Source: Planctomycetaceae bacterium (GTDB taxonomy: Bacteria > Planctomycetota > Planctomycetia > Planctomycetales > Planctomycetaceae). From it: a stretch of 14,660 bases of DNA. Below the pieces are notes generated by a model, which did not search any database, was not told the origin of the DNA, and was given only the letters and a program-made list of their open reading frames with translations. Where the stretch lies: the NCBI GenBank assembly GCA_003445035.1, contig DLVV01000424.1, positions 61,635 to 76,294 on the forward strand, read 5' to 3'. A program made the translations under genes and the position numbers. Of this stretch, positions 6,580-14,623 are shown one piece after another (the stretch's first letter is position 1; the number at the start of each line of letters is the position of its first letter).

Positions 6580-8871
6580 CTAGGCTGGAATCGAAGACCG
6601 CCGTTCCTCTTGGCTGCTGCGAAATGACTCCGTGGCGGGATTCTCGGAAGCCGTGCTGGAAGCGTGTTTCTCGATCGCCACGAAATGAGGTTGTCGCTGT
6701 CCGTGCGGCGTTCTCTTTCGTCGTCCCTTTTTCTCACCGTTTCGCCCCGAACCACCGGACTGGCCATCGCGACTCCAGAGTGCCAGGAGCGCGGGCAACA
6801 GGACGAGGTCACCCAACAGTGCGGTGACCAGCATTGCGGCGGTCAACAAGCCGAATCTCATCGTGGGCAGGAACGGTGAAAGTGTCAGGGCGAGCATTCC
6901 GGTGGCAGCGACAATGGCCGCCTGCAGGATCGGAGGCCCGGTTCGTTCCAGGGCCTCGCGTGAGGAATCGTGCCGGGCCACTCCGTCACGACGCCGCTGG
7001 TGGTAGTGGATCAGGAAATGGAACGTCCCGTCGACGGCGATCCCCAGCGCGATGCTTCCGGACATCATCATGCCGATGTCGACATACCAGCCTGACCAGC
7101 CCAGGACCCCGAAGACCAACAGAATCGGTGTCAGGTTGGGAATCATCGCCACCAGCCCCGTGGTCCAGGATCGCAGCGAAACGACCATCACCACGGTGAT
7201 GATGACGAACGCCGTCAGGAAACTCTCCCAGAACCCCGTGAAGATCTGCCCCTGGGCGTGATCCAGCAGGGGGCTGATGCCGGTCCATTCGATCGGCATG
7301 CCGGCGGTGGCCACGACCAGCTCGTCGAAGACCCGACGGCGTCCGTCGGCCGAACCGTCGTTCAGCCGCACGCTGATCCTCCACAGCCGCTCGCCATCGG
7401 CGATGTAGTCTCCACCACCGCGATGGCTCCGGGCCCGCTTCAACAGTGCCAGCGTCTCGAACGTGTCCTCGGGCATCTCAACCGGGAACAACCCCGCCAG
7501 CGACATCGTATGTCGCACGCCGTCGTGCTTGCGGATCTGTTCCTCGATGTGGCGGACCTTGTCGAGCTTCGCCACGAACGGCAACCCCTGGGTCCCGAAG
7601 TCGATCACCGCCTCGAGAGTGGTCGTGCTCGTCAGGCCCTCTTCGATCCGCTCCGCGTCCTGACGGACACGCCCCTCGGCAGGAAGGAAGTCCACCGGAT
7701 CGATCCGGGTCTGCAGCCGGGGCACTCCGAAACCCGCCGCGACGATCAGCAGCAGCGTCAACGCGGTGACCAGTCCACTGCGGCCGACGATCCGGGAGGC
7801 CAGCGAATCACCGCGAGAGACTTCCAGCAGGCCGACCTCGGATCCGAGGGGTTTCGGCGGAAACAGCGTCAACAGGGCCGGCACCACGGTCAGCCCGCTG
7901 ACCAGGGCCACGATGGAACCCAGGGCCCCAGCCAGGCCGAATTGTCGAACCGGGCCGATGTCACTGACGACCAACGAAGCGAGACCGATCGAGGTGGTCA
8001 GAGTGGCCAGGGAGCAGGGTTTCCAGGCCAGCTTCAGCGCCGTCGCCAGGGGATCGGGACCGTTCATGGCGTGACGGTAGTAGTGGACCAGGTGCACCGA
8101 GATGGCCAGGGAGAAGACCATCACCATGATCGGCAACGCGCCCAGGATGAAGTTCATCTCCTGGCCGGTCCAAAACAGTGTCGCAAGCGTCAGGTTGATC
8201 GACCAGATGGTCACGCCGAGAATGCCAATCGTCAGCTTCCAGTCCCGCAGGGTCCAGTACAGCAGCACCAGGCAGACGGCCAGTGTGACCAGGAAGAACT
8301 GCTTGTTGTTTTCGCGGCTGCCGAGTCGGTCGAGTTCCGAGACAATCACCGGAGCACCGGCCAGTTGCGAGTCCTCGAGCTGGCAGTAGCTGAGCTGTTC
8401 CCGGACGGCCTGGACCGTGGCAGCTCGGTCGGTGAGTCCTTCGGCCGAGAGCAGCGCCGCAATGCCGATCAGTCCGTCAGGACCGCGGGTGGCCGAGAGC
8501 CCCTCGAGCCGCTTGCGGGCCTCGTCCCGCTCGACCCCCAGGTCGGCCATGATCGACATCAGGCGGTAGGGGCTCCAGCAAACCCGGATCCCCGGAAGGC
8601 TCTCGATTCGCTTGCAGACCGCCTCAACCAGTTCCTCGTCAACAACCGCCTCGGTGTCTTCCCCGGGCAACCCCACCAGCACCAGTTCCTCGGCGCCGAA
8701 CCGATCCTTGAAGCCGTCGTAGATCTGGCGGACCGCCGACTTCTCGGGCAGCCAGGTTTCGATGTCGTTGTTCGACGTCAGAGACTCGGACGTCACCAAC
8801 AGGATGGGAAATGTCAGAACCAGAAAGCCCAGCACCAGTCGGCTGTGCTGACGAAAGAACGCTGGCATCAT
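6580..8871 (-). CDS. RND/MMPL-family exporter, 12 predicted membrane helices
   Basis: A 763-residue inner-membrane transporter of the MMPL/RND superfamily, typically a proton-driven exporter of lipids or hydrophobic compounds. TM1 is at 11-27, a large periplasmic loop follows (with DIETWLPEKSAV, 36-47), TM2-TM6 lie at about 191-337, TM7 at 366-382, a second loop carries RIDPVDFLPAEGRVRQD (389-405), and TM8-TM12 lie at about 549-699. The Asp expected in the proton pathway is in GIAVDGTFHFLIHY (610-623, Asp614); the matching helix of the first half (VFSLAISVHLVHYY) has no acidic residue. The last 62 residues form a charged, low-complexity tail. The ATG at 8871 starts just before TM1; the in-frame ATG at 8973 would add 34 residues with weaker codon bias, though it has a GAGG site nearby. 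The cargo is unknown. Confidence 0.9.
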   Translation of the reverse strand: MMPAFFRQHSRLVLGFLVLTFPILLVTSESLTSNNDIETWLPEKSAVRQIYDGFKDRFGAEELVLVGLPGEDTEAVVDEELVEAVCKRIESLPGIRVCWSPYRLMSIMADLGVERDEARKRLEGLSATRGPDGLIGIAALLSAEGLTDRAATVQAVREQLSYCQLEDSQLAGAPVIVSELDRLGSRENNKQFFLVTLAVCLVLLYWTLRDWKLTIGILGVTIWSINLTLATLFWTGQEMNFILGALPIMVMVFSLAISVHLVHYYRHAMNGPDPLATALKLAWKPCSLATLTTSIGLASLVVSDIGPVRQFGLAGALGSIVALVSGLTVVPALLTLFPPKPLGSEVGLLEVSRGDSLASRIVGRSGLVTALTLLLIVAAGFGVPRLQTRIDPVDFLPAEGRVRQDAERIEEGLTSTTTLEAVIDFGTQGLPFVAKLDKVRHIEEQIRKHDGVRHTMSLAGLFPVEMPEDTFETLALLKRARSHRGGGDYIADGERLWRISVRLNDGSADGRRRVFDELVVATAGMPIEWTGISPLLDHAQGQIFTGFWESFLTAFVIITVVMVVSLRSWTTGLVAMIPNLTPILLVFGVLGWSGWYVDIGMMMSGSIALGIAVDGTFHFLIHYHQRRRDGVARHDSSREALERTGPPILQAAIVAATGMLALTLSPFLPTMRFGLLTAAMLVTALLGDLVLLPALLALWSRDGQSGGSGRNGEKKGRRKRTPHGQRQPHFVAIEKHASSTASENPATESFRSSQEERRSSIPA

Positions 8872-9123
8872 GGAAAGACGTCCCGGGAAGCGGTCAATGA
8901 GGTCAATCTTTGAGGCATCGGCCGCTGACGTGAAGCGGGACTCCACACCCAAGGTGCACAGAGATCGCGCCATGCGGCCTCTGTGTGCTATCGAGCCAAC
9001 GACGGAATCCCCGTGATGCGAATTCCGCCAGCCGGGACAGCTACCGGCAGAGCCGGGCGGCTGGAAGGAACGACCCCTACCAATGCCACCATCGGAAACG
9101 GGTCGTGCGGTGCGGGGGTCCGG
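8872..9123. other. Intergenic region between the lipoprotein and exporter genes
   Basis: Two hundred fifty-two bases with no convincing gene. Apart from the inverted repeat at 8957-8985, I see no clear promoter or terminator. Part of it (8872-8973) is in frame with the exporter and would be coding if the upstream ATG were used. Confidence 0.5.
8957..8985. repeat. Inverted repeat spanning an alternative exporter start codon
   Basis: CACAGAG (8957-8963) and CTCTGTG (8979-8985) are perfect reverse complements around a 15-base centre, extended by three further pairs (two G-T wobbles). The repeat encloses the ATG at 8971-8973, the upstream alternative start of the exporter. It may be an operator for a dimeric repressor or an RNA hairpin in the leader. 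Confidence 0.45.
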
Positions 9124-9954
9124 TTATTCGGCGAGCGGACTGCCCGACCACCCGAAACGACGACTCAACCCGATCAACCCTCCCATCACGACCAACCCCA
9201 CCACGGTGATCCACCACGGTGCCGGACGGCGGACGACTGGCGGTTCGGGACCGTCACCGGCCTCGATCGCGGTGACCTGGACGGGTGCCGATTTTGAACC
9301 CGACTCGATGACGGTCAATTCACCCGAGTCCAGCGGCGGGACCACCGCGGCGGTCACAACCGATGCCGGAACGAGTTCACCGGGAGGTTCGACAAACAGG
9401 CTCCGCCGCCGACCGTTCGAAGAACGGACCCCGGTCCGCACCCCCCCGACCGGATCGATTGATCCGCTGAACAGAGAATGCCTTTGGGAGTCGGAAGGGG
9501 TCCGCTTGGGCCCGGGAAGGGGTGGCGGAGGAATAATCGAGCGGCTCTCGTTCTCGGCCAGCGCGGCCTTGAGCCGCATGAAGATCCGTCCGAATTCCTG
9601 CGAACGGTTGTGACCGGGTGATGGACCCGTCGATCCGACCGTCGCGGCCCCCGACACGCTCTCCGGTGGGGAAACATCCTTGAGTCTCGAATCGCCGGCC
9701 ACGTCCGGAACATCAACAGGCACCACGTCTCCAGCCGTGTTGGCTCGCACACGTGCGGTGGCAGGTGCTCCCGGCGCTGCGTCGCTCAGAAACAGAACTG
9801 CCTCGCCTCCGCTCGCCAGCGGAGTGGTCGTCGCCCGAGTGCCCAGGGCAACCGACGACGTACATCCGGAGACAGCCAACAGCGCGAGTGACAGCAGGCA
9901 TCCCGACAGGACCCGCTGTTGGCTGAGGCCGGTGTGGTGAGGGTCGGAAATCAT
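9124..9954 (-). CDS. Putative lipoprotein with a C-terminal membrane helix, function unknown
   Basis: A 276-residue protein that I do not recognise. The ATG at 9954 has AGAGGA 6 bases upstream and begins a lipoprotein signal peptide: a hydrophobic stretch ending in LLAVSGC (25-31), with Cys31 as the lipidation site. A longer frame to 10110 would bury this signal. Residues 32-245 are rich in Pro, Ser, Gly, Thr and Val, with a proline run (IIPPPPLPGP, 140-149) and little predicted globular structure. Residues 246-263 (PWWITVVGLVVMGGLIGL) form a transmembrane helix followed by RRFGW and a short tail. A lipidated N-terminus plus a C-terminal helix would anchor both ends to a membrane, which is uncommon. 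It lies between nfo and the exporter, same strand, with gaps over 200 bases. Confidence 0.72.
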   Translation of the reverse strand: MISDPHHTGLSQQRVLSGCLLSLALLAVSGCTSSVALGTRATTTPLASGGEAVLFLSDAAPGAPATARVRANTAGDVVPVDVPDVAGDSRLKDVSPPESVSGAATVGSTGPSPGHNRSQEFGRIFMRLKAALAENESRSIIPPPPLPGPKRTPSDSQRHSLFSGSIDPVGGVRTGVRSSNGRRRSLFVEPPGELVPASVVTAAVVPPLDSGELTVIESGSKSAPVQVTAIEAGDGPEPPVVRRPAPWWITVVGLVVMGGLIGLSRRFGWSGSPLAE

Positions 9955-10168
9955 GCGAGTTCCTCTCGCCCGTCGATCGACAATCCACCATCCCCCTGCT
10001 TCGTTTCTGATCGGCACAGCGTCGGTTCGGCATGAGCGGAATATGACGATTCTGCGGATCAGCGGCGGGAACCCCCGTGACGAAAACTGCGGGATTTCGC
10101 CCCGGAACATCCGCGGCCGGGCTGTGCACCAATCCGGACACCGGAATCGTCGCCGCTGCGAGCAGAAT
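9955..10168. other. Intergenic region between nfo and the lipoprotein gene
   Basis: Two hundred fourteen bases without a supported gene. It contains the 10-base palindrome GTCGATCGAC (9972-9981) and a short TCCGG-ACA-CCGGA hairpin just downstream of the nfo stop. I found no convincing -10/-35 pair or T-tract terminator. Confidence 0.5.
9961..9966 (-). promoter_or_regulatory. Shine-Dalgarno site of the lipoprotein gene
   Basis: AGAGGA on the minus strand, 6 bases before the ATG at 9954. It supports the start that puts the lipobox at residue 31. Confidence 0.6.
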
Positions 10169-11023
<855 letters not shown>

Positions 11024-11094
11024 GGCGAACGTCTGTCCCGGTTGAAGATGGAAAAAGCCCGGACGGACCAACCGTCGCTGGTCCCGCGGCCCCG

Positions 11095-11123
11095 GTTTTA
11101 CGGGACACTCGATGGTCATTCAA
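11095..11123 (-). promoter_or_regulatory. Candidate sigma70-type promoter for nfo
   Basis: On the minus strand, TTGAAT (11118-11123) and TAAAAC (11095-11100) are 17 bases apart, each matching 4 of 6 consensus bases. The predicted transcript start near 11088 leaves a leader of about 65 bases. The -35 and spacing are the same as in the candidate promoter of the TPR gene. Confidence 0.35.
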
Positions 11124-11159
11124 ACCAACCGGCCAACGGTGGCCGCCGGCCCAACGCCC

Positions 11160-11189
11160 TTGTGTCGTCTCGACCACCCACCCTAGGAT
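11160..11189 (+). promoter_or_regulatory. Candidate promoter for the plus-strand membrane-protein gene
   Basis: TTGTGT (11160-11165) and TAGGAT (11184-11189) are 18 bases apart, matching 3 and 4 of 6 consensus bases. Transcription would start near 11196, about 37 bases before the GTG start. The match is weak. Confidence 0.25.
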
Positions 11190-11232
11190 CGATCGACCCG
11201 GTCTCTCTCGAGTTTCCTCAAGGCGCCCCCGA

Positions 11233-11709
11233 GTGTCGACGCTGCCCCTGGTGCTGATCGCCGTCGCGGTGCTGTTGCTGGTCGGCTTCGTCCTGGCGGC
11301 TCCGCTGCTGGCGCGTCGCTGGCAGCGTCGTCAGCAGAACACGGCCCTGGATCTGTTCCGGATGCAGCGTGAACAACTGGAGGCCAAGTTCTTTGACCTG
11401 GCCCGAGGACGGGGGATTCCCCGCGACCTGCGATGGGTCGAATGCGATTGGCTCGACGAGGTGACCTTCGGCCGCGCCATCGACGACGGGATGCTGACGG
11501 CCTTTGCGGGGGTGAACATCCGTTTCGAAGCGATCGAGGGGGGCGACATGGAAGAAGTGGAGTCGGTGGGGCTGATCCGCGACGCCGCAGCGATTTTCCA
11601 CTTCCACAACGGCCGCTGGGGAACCGGCGGCCGCGCGATGTTCAACATGGATCCCCGCGGCGCGATCGAACGCCTGGCCGGGCAGTATGAACCGGTGACG
11701 ACAGGCTGA
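11233..11709 (+). CDS. Small single-pass membrane protein, function unknown
   Basis: The only plus-strand gene in the window: 158 residues from a GTG at 11233, with AAGG 9 bases upstream. The frame is open back to a GTG at 11017, but that would overlap the start of nfo and add an arginine/proline-rich leader with no membrane character. Residues 4-26 (LPLVLIAVAVLLLVGFVLAA) are one membrane helix, followed by ARRWQRRQQ, so by the positive-inside rule the remainder is cytoplasmic. Residues 35-58 look helical, and a compact domain follows with GIPRDLRWVECDWLDEV (60-76), FAGVNIRFEAIEGGDMEEVE (90-109) and FHNGRWGTGGRAMF (123-136). I do not recognise the family. It ends 19 bases from the end of the methyltransferase gene (convergent) and diverges from nfo. 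Confidence 0.72.
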   Translation: MSTLPLVLIAVAVLLLVGFVLAAPLLARRWQRRQQNTALDLFRMQREQLEAKFFDLARGRGIPRDLRWVECDWLDEVTFGRAIDDGMLTAFAGVNIRFEAIEGGDMEEVESVGLIRDAAAIFHFHNGRWGTGGRAMFNMDPRGAIERLAGQYEPVTTG

Positions 11710-11728
11710 GGGCGGCCGAACCGGAGAA

Positions 11729-12670
11729 TCAGAGCAGTTCGAGCTGCCGGTCGTCGGCCCGCTTTCGGGTGACACGTTCCTCGATCGTGACACCCGCGGA
11801 AGTCTTCGGAGAACTGGTCAGCGGGTCCTCGGCCCCATCGAGTGGATCACCGGGCGAGATCGATTCGAGACGCTCGCGGGCCCGGATGGCGTACTCCTCG
11901 GACAACTCGTACCCGATCGGACGCCGATCCAGTTTCCGGGCAACCGCCAACGTGGTGCCGCTTCCGGCGAACGGGTCGAGCACCACGTCACCGGGATTCG
12001 AACAGGCCCGCACGATCCGACCGAGCAGCTGCTCGGGCATCTGGCACCCGTGCCAGCCGGCCCGTTCCTTGAACGTCCCGTTGACCCGGGGGAAATACCA
12101 GGTGTCCTCATCGGCACCGAACGACTCGGGGATGTCCTGTGGCCGCAGCACCCAGGTGTCGTCGGGCAGGCGGCCTCGCGGGTTGGCCCGCTTGTCTCCG
12201 TAGACCAGTTGGCGAGCCGACGGAACCCGGATCGCCGGATCGTCGGCGTTGAAGGTGAAAGCCTTCTCGTTCTTGACGAAGTAGAACAGGTGCGCATGCG
12301 ACCGGCTGAACTTCCGGGTGCAATTGACCCCGAACGTGTAGTACCAGATCACCCAGTTGCGGAGCACCAGGCCGTGGTCGTGCTTCTGCATCACCGACAA
12401 CTCGGCGGCATACTCGTCTCCGATGGCCAGCCAGAAGGTGCCCTCGGGCTTCAGCACCCGCAGCACCTCCGAGGTCCAACGACGGCTCCACGCCAGGTAG
12501 TCGTCGGCGTCCCGCCGGTCGTCGTACTCGTCGTATTCGTACCCGATATTGAACGGCGGGTCGGCAAACGCCAGGTCGACGGTCCCGTCAGGAATCTCGG
12601 CCAGGCCCTCGAGACAATCCCGGGTGTGGATCTGTCCGAGCAGTTCGTCGGGAATCACCGGGGCGTCCAT
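11729..12670 (-). CDS. Solitary beta-class DNA methyltransferase (probably N6-adenine)
   Basis: A 313-residue site-specific DNA methyltransferase. The catalytic motif IV (ADPPFNIGY, 36-44) precedes the SAM-binding motif I ([10 protein letters not shown], 231-240), the order of the beta class that includes CcrM and HinfI; DPPF points to N6-adenine rather than N4-cytosine. Between them, about 85-210, lies the likely target-recognition region, with [20 protein letters not shown] (109-128). A motif resembling CcrM's xPEALL occurs as [11 protein letters not shown] (210-220). The C-terminus ends soon after the core and lacks the additional DNA-binding domain found in CcrM. The ATG at 12670 has AGGAGG 11 bases upstream. 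No restriction enzyme or specificity subunit lies nearby, so it appears to be an orphan. It follows the FAH-family gene by 47 bases. Recognition sequence unknown. Confidence 0.9.
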   Translation of the reverse strand: MDAPVIPDELLGQIHTRDCLEGLAEIPDGTVDLAFADPPFNIGYEYDEYDDRRDADDYLAWSRRWTSEVLRVLKPEGTFWLAIGDEYAAELSVMQKHDHGLVLRNWVIWYYTFGVNCTRKFSRSHAHLFYFVKNEKAFTFNADDPAIRVPSARQLVYGDKRANPRGRLPDDTWVLRPQDIPESFGADEDTWYFPRVNGTFKERAGWHGCQMPEQLLGRIVRACSNPGDVVLDPFAGSGTTLAVARKLDRRPIGYELSEEYAIRARERLESISPGDPLDGAEDPLTSSPKTSAGVTIEERVTRKRADDRQLELL

Positions 12671-12681
12671 CGCAGCGTGGG

Positions 12682-12687
12682 CCTCCT
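12682..12687 (-). promoter_or_regulatory. Shine-Dalgarno site of the methyltransferase gene
   Basis: AGGAGG on the minus strand, a full-strength core but with a long 11-base spacer to the ATG at 12670. It suggests the gene is translated independently from the preceding FAH-family gene. Confidence 0.5.
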
Positions 12688-12717
12688 GCCAACCCGAAAC
12701 TCGGGGCTCGATTTTTC

Positions 12718-13590
12718 CTAGCCCCGATCCTTGGCCACCGGGTTGCTCAGCGTACCGATGCCGGTGATCGAAATCGAGACGGAGTCCCCATCTTCCAGGG
12801 TGAACTCGTCGGGAGGCACGATGCCGGTGCCGGTCATCAGCACCACGCCGTCGGGGAAGACGTTCTCACGACCCAGCCAATCGATCAGGTCCTCGAAGGT
12901 CCGGGCCATCCGGTCGAGCTGGATCGTGCCGCCGAAGACGGCCTCGCCACCACGCTCGATCGCCAGTTCGATTTCAACTCCGGATCGATCCAGCGGACCG
13001 TCGGCCAGCAGGACGCACGGGCCCAGCCCGGCCGCCTCGCGGTAGCACTTCGCCTGTGGCAGGTACAACGGGTTCTCGCCCTCGATATCCCGAGCCGACA
13101 TGTCGTTACCGATCGAGTACCCGACCAGCCGCATGTCGGGGCTGATGACCAGGGCGAACTCGGGCTCGGGAACCGTCCAGTTGCTGTCGGCCCGCACGCG
13201 AACCGGGTCGCCGGGTCCCGACACCCGGTGGGGAGTCGCCTTGAGAAACAGCTCGGGCCGATCGGCCGTGTAAACCTTGTCGTAGTGAGTTGCGGCACTC
13301 TCGGACTCCTCCATCCGAGCCACCTGGCTCCGCTTGTAGGTGACGCCGGCCGCCCACACCTCCTGGCGATCAATCGGCGCCAGGCACTCGTAGTCACCCG
13401 CGGTCAGGTCGGTGGCACCGGAGGCCAGCAGTCGTTCGACACTGGCCACCGGATCGGCCGAATGGAGCAGATCGGCCAGTGAATTGACGCTCTCGGAGCT
13501 CGAGAGATCCAGCAGTTGTGCGGCGCCGTCGTCGGACAGCACAGCCACGCCAACTGTCCCCTCGGTGATGCGAACCCTGGCAAGCCTCAT
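12718..13590 (-). CDS. Fumarylacetoacetate-hydrolase-family enzyme, possibly a sugar-acid dehydratase
   Basis: A 290-residue FAH-family enzyme; the family contains metal-dependent hydrolases, isomerases, decarboxylases and dehydratases acting on 2-oxo acids. Metal ligands are visible: Glu142 and Glu144 ([11 protein letters not shown]) and Asp163 ([12 protein letters not shown]). The context around them, with [15 protein letters not shown] (82-96), RPELFLKAT (111-119) and [17 protein letters not shown] (170-186), resembles from memory the subgroup holding 2-keto-3-deoxy-D-arabinonate dehydratase rather than true fumarylacetoacetase; this is inference. The ATG at 13590 gives the family N-terminus; the frame opens further to a TTG at 13626 without homology support. 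No strong Shine-Dalgarno is seen. It lies 67 bases after the pseudouridine synthase gene and 47 before the methyltransferase gene. No other sugar-acid gene is in the window. Cytoplasmic. Confidence 0.88.
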   Translation of the reverse strand: MRLARVRITEGTVGVAVLSDDGAAQLLDLSSSESVNSLADLLHSADPVASVERLLASGATDLTAGDYECLAPIDRQEVWAAGVTYKRSQVARMEESESAATHYDKVYTADRPELFLKATPHRVSGPGDPVRVRADSNWTVPEPEFALVISPDMRLVGYSIGNDMSARDIEGENPLYLPQAKCYREAAGLGPCVLLADGPLDRSGVEIELAIERGGEAVFGGTIQLDRMARTFEDLIDWLGRENVFPDGVVLMTGTGIVPPDEFTLEDGDSVSISITGIGTLSNPVAKDRG

Positions 13591-13657
13591 CGGTCGTCCC
13601 GTTCTGGAAGAAAAAGGTGTCACCAAACGCGTCGGCCCGCCGCACGGTGGCCGGGTG

Positions 13658-14623
13658 TCACGATCCTACCGGACCGCCGCTGCGACGCAAGCACTCCAGC
13701 ACCTGGCGAAAATCCTCCGGCAGAGGCGCCTCGAAACGGATCGCCTCTCCGGTGACCGGGTGGGTCACCTCCAGGGAACGGGCGTGCAACGCCTGCCGGC
13801 GGATCGGCAACTCGCGACCCTCGAGCCGATCACCTCCGTAGAGACGGTCGGCGAGAATGGGATGGTTGAGATGGGCCATGTGCACTCGCAACTGGTGGGT
13901 TCGGCCCGTCCGAGGCGACAACCTCAGGTAGGACGTGCGGTCGAACCGTTCGATCACTTCGTAGAAAGTCTCCGCGTGGCGGGACTTGCCGCCGGCCGGC
14001 ACGACCCGCATCTTCTCACGGTTCCGTCGACTGACCCCCACGTGCGTTTCGATGTAATCGCTGTCCAACTCGACACGTCCCCAGCAGATCGCGTGATACC
14101 GCTTGGTCACCTCGCGGAGCTCGAACTGCCGTGACAGCTTGTGGTGGACCTGGTTGTTCTTGGCCACGACGATCACGCCGGTGGTGTCACGATCGAGCCG
14201 ATGCACGATGCCCGGCCTCAAGGTGCCACCGACATCGCTGAGCGAATCGAAGTGGAACTGCAGGGCGGCGACCAGCGTCCCGGTGGTCTGGCCACGGCCG
14301 GGATGGACGATCATGCCGGCCGACTTGTCGATCGCCACCAGGTGCTCGTCCTCGTAGAGCACCGACAACGGAAGATCCTCGGGTTCAACCCGCGGTGCCG
14401 CGTCCTCGGGCAGTGACAACTCGACCACGTCATTGACCCGTAGCCGTCGCGACGACTTGGCCGGCAGCCCGTTGACAGTGACCGCTTCGGCAGCGATCGA
14501 GGACTGAAACTGGGCGCGGCTGAAGTTGGGGTAGAGACGGACGAGATAATGGTCGAGTCGCCAACCATGGGCCCGGGCCTCGACGGTCACCTGAATCGGC
14601 AACCCCTCACCCGGCTGGCTCAT
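13658..14623 (-). CDS. rluD: RluA/RluD-family 23S rRNA pseudouridine synthase
   Basis: A 321-residue pseudouridine synthase, which isomerises uridines in rRNA; RluD itself modifies helix 69 of 23S rRNA. An S4 RNA-binding domain occupies about 18-75 (WRLDHYLVRLYPNFSRAQFQ, 21-40). The catalytic motif is HRLDRDTTG (141-149) with Asp144 as nucleophile, followed by the family motifs KRYHAICWG (about 174-182) and RTGRTHQLRVHMAHLNHPIL. Length fits RluD (326 in E. coli). RluC and RluA relatives share these motifs, so the exact target uridines are less certain than the family. The ATG at 14623 overlaps the stop of the upstream gene by 4 bases (ATGA), implying translational coupling; the AAGAAGG ribosome-binding site lies inside the end of that gene. 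Cytoplasmic. Confidence 0.93.
   Translation of the reverse strand: MSQPGEGLPIQVTVEARAHGWRLDHYLVRLYPNFSRAQFQSSIAAEAVTVNGLPAKSSRRLRVNDVVELSLPEDAAPRVEPEDLPLSVLYEDEHLVAIDKSAGMIVHPGRGQTTGTLVAALQFHFDSLSDVGGTLRPGIVHRLDRDTTGVIVVAKNNQVHHKLSRQFELREVTKRYHAICWGRVELDSDYIETHVGVSRRNREKMRVVPAGGKSRHAETFYEVIERFDRTSYLRLSPRTGRTHQLRVHMAHLNHPILADRLYGGDRLEGRELPIRRQALHARSLEVTHPVTGEAIRFEAPLPEDFRQVLECLRRSGGPVGS

Noticed and set aside
7258..8913. Long plus-strand open frame of 551 codons opposite the exporter gene
   Set aside because: The opposite strand encodes a complete RND/MMPL protein with 12 helices; the plus-strand product is a Gln/His/Arg-rich shadow with no fold signal.
11729..12670. Complete restriction-modification system
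   Set aside because: Only the methyltransferase is present. The neighbours are an FAH-family enzyme and an unknown membrane protein, with no nuclease motif; endonuclease IV is a repair enzyme, not a restriction enzyme.
12693..12716. CCCGA-AAC-TCGGG hairpin followed by five T residues, downstream of the FAH-family gene
   Set aside because: The T run follows the hairpin only on the plus strand, where no gene is being transcribed; on the transcribed minus strand there is no T tract.
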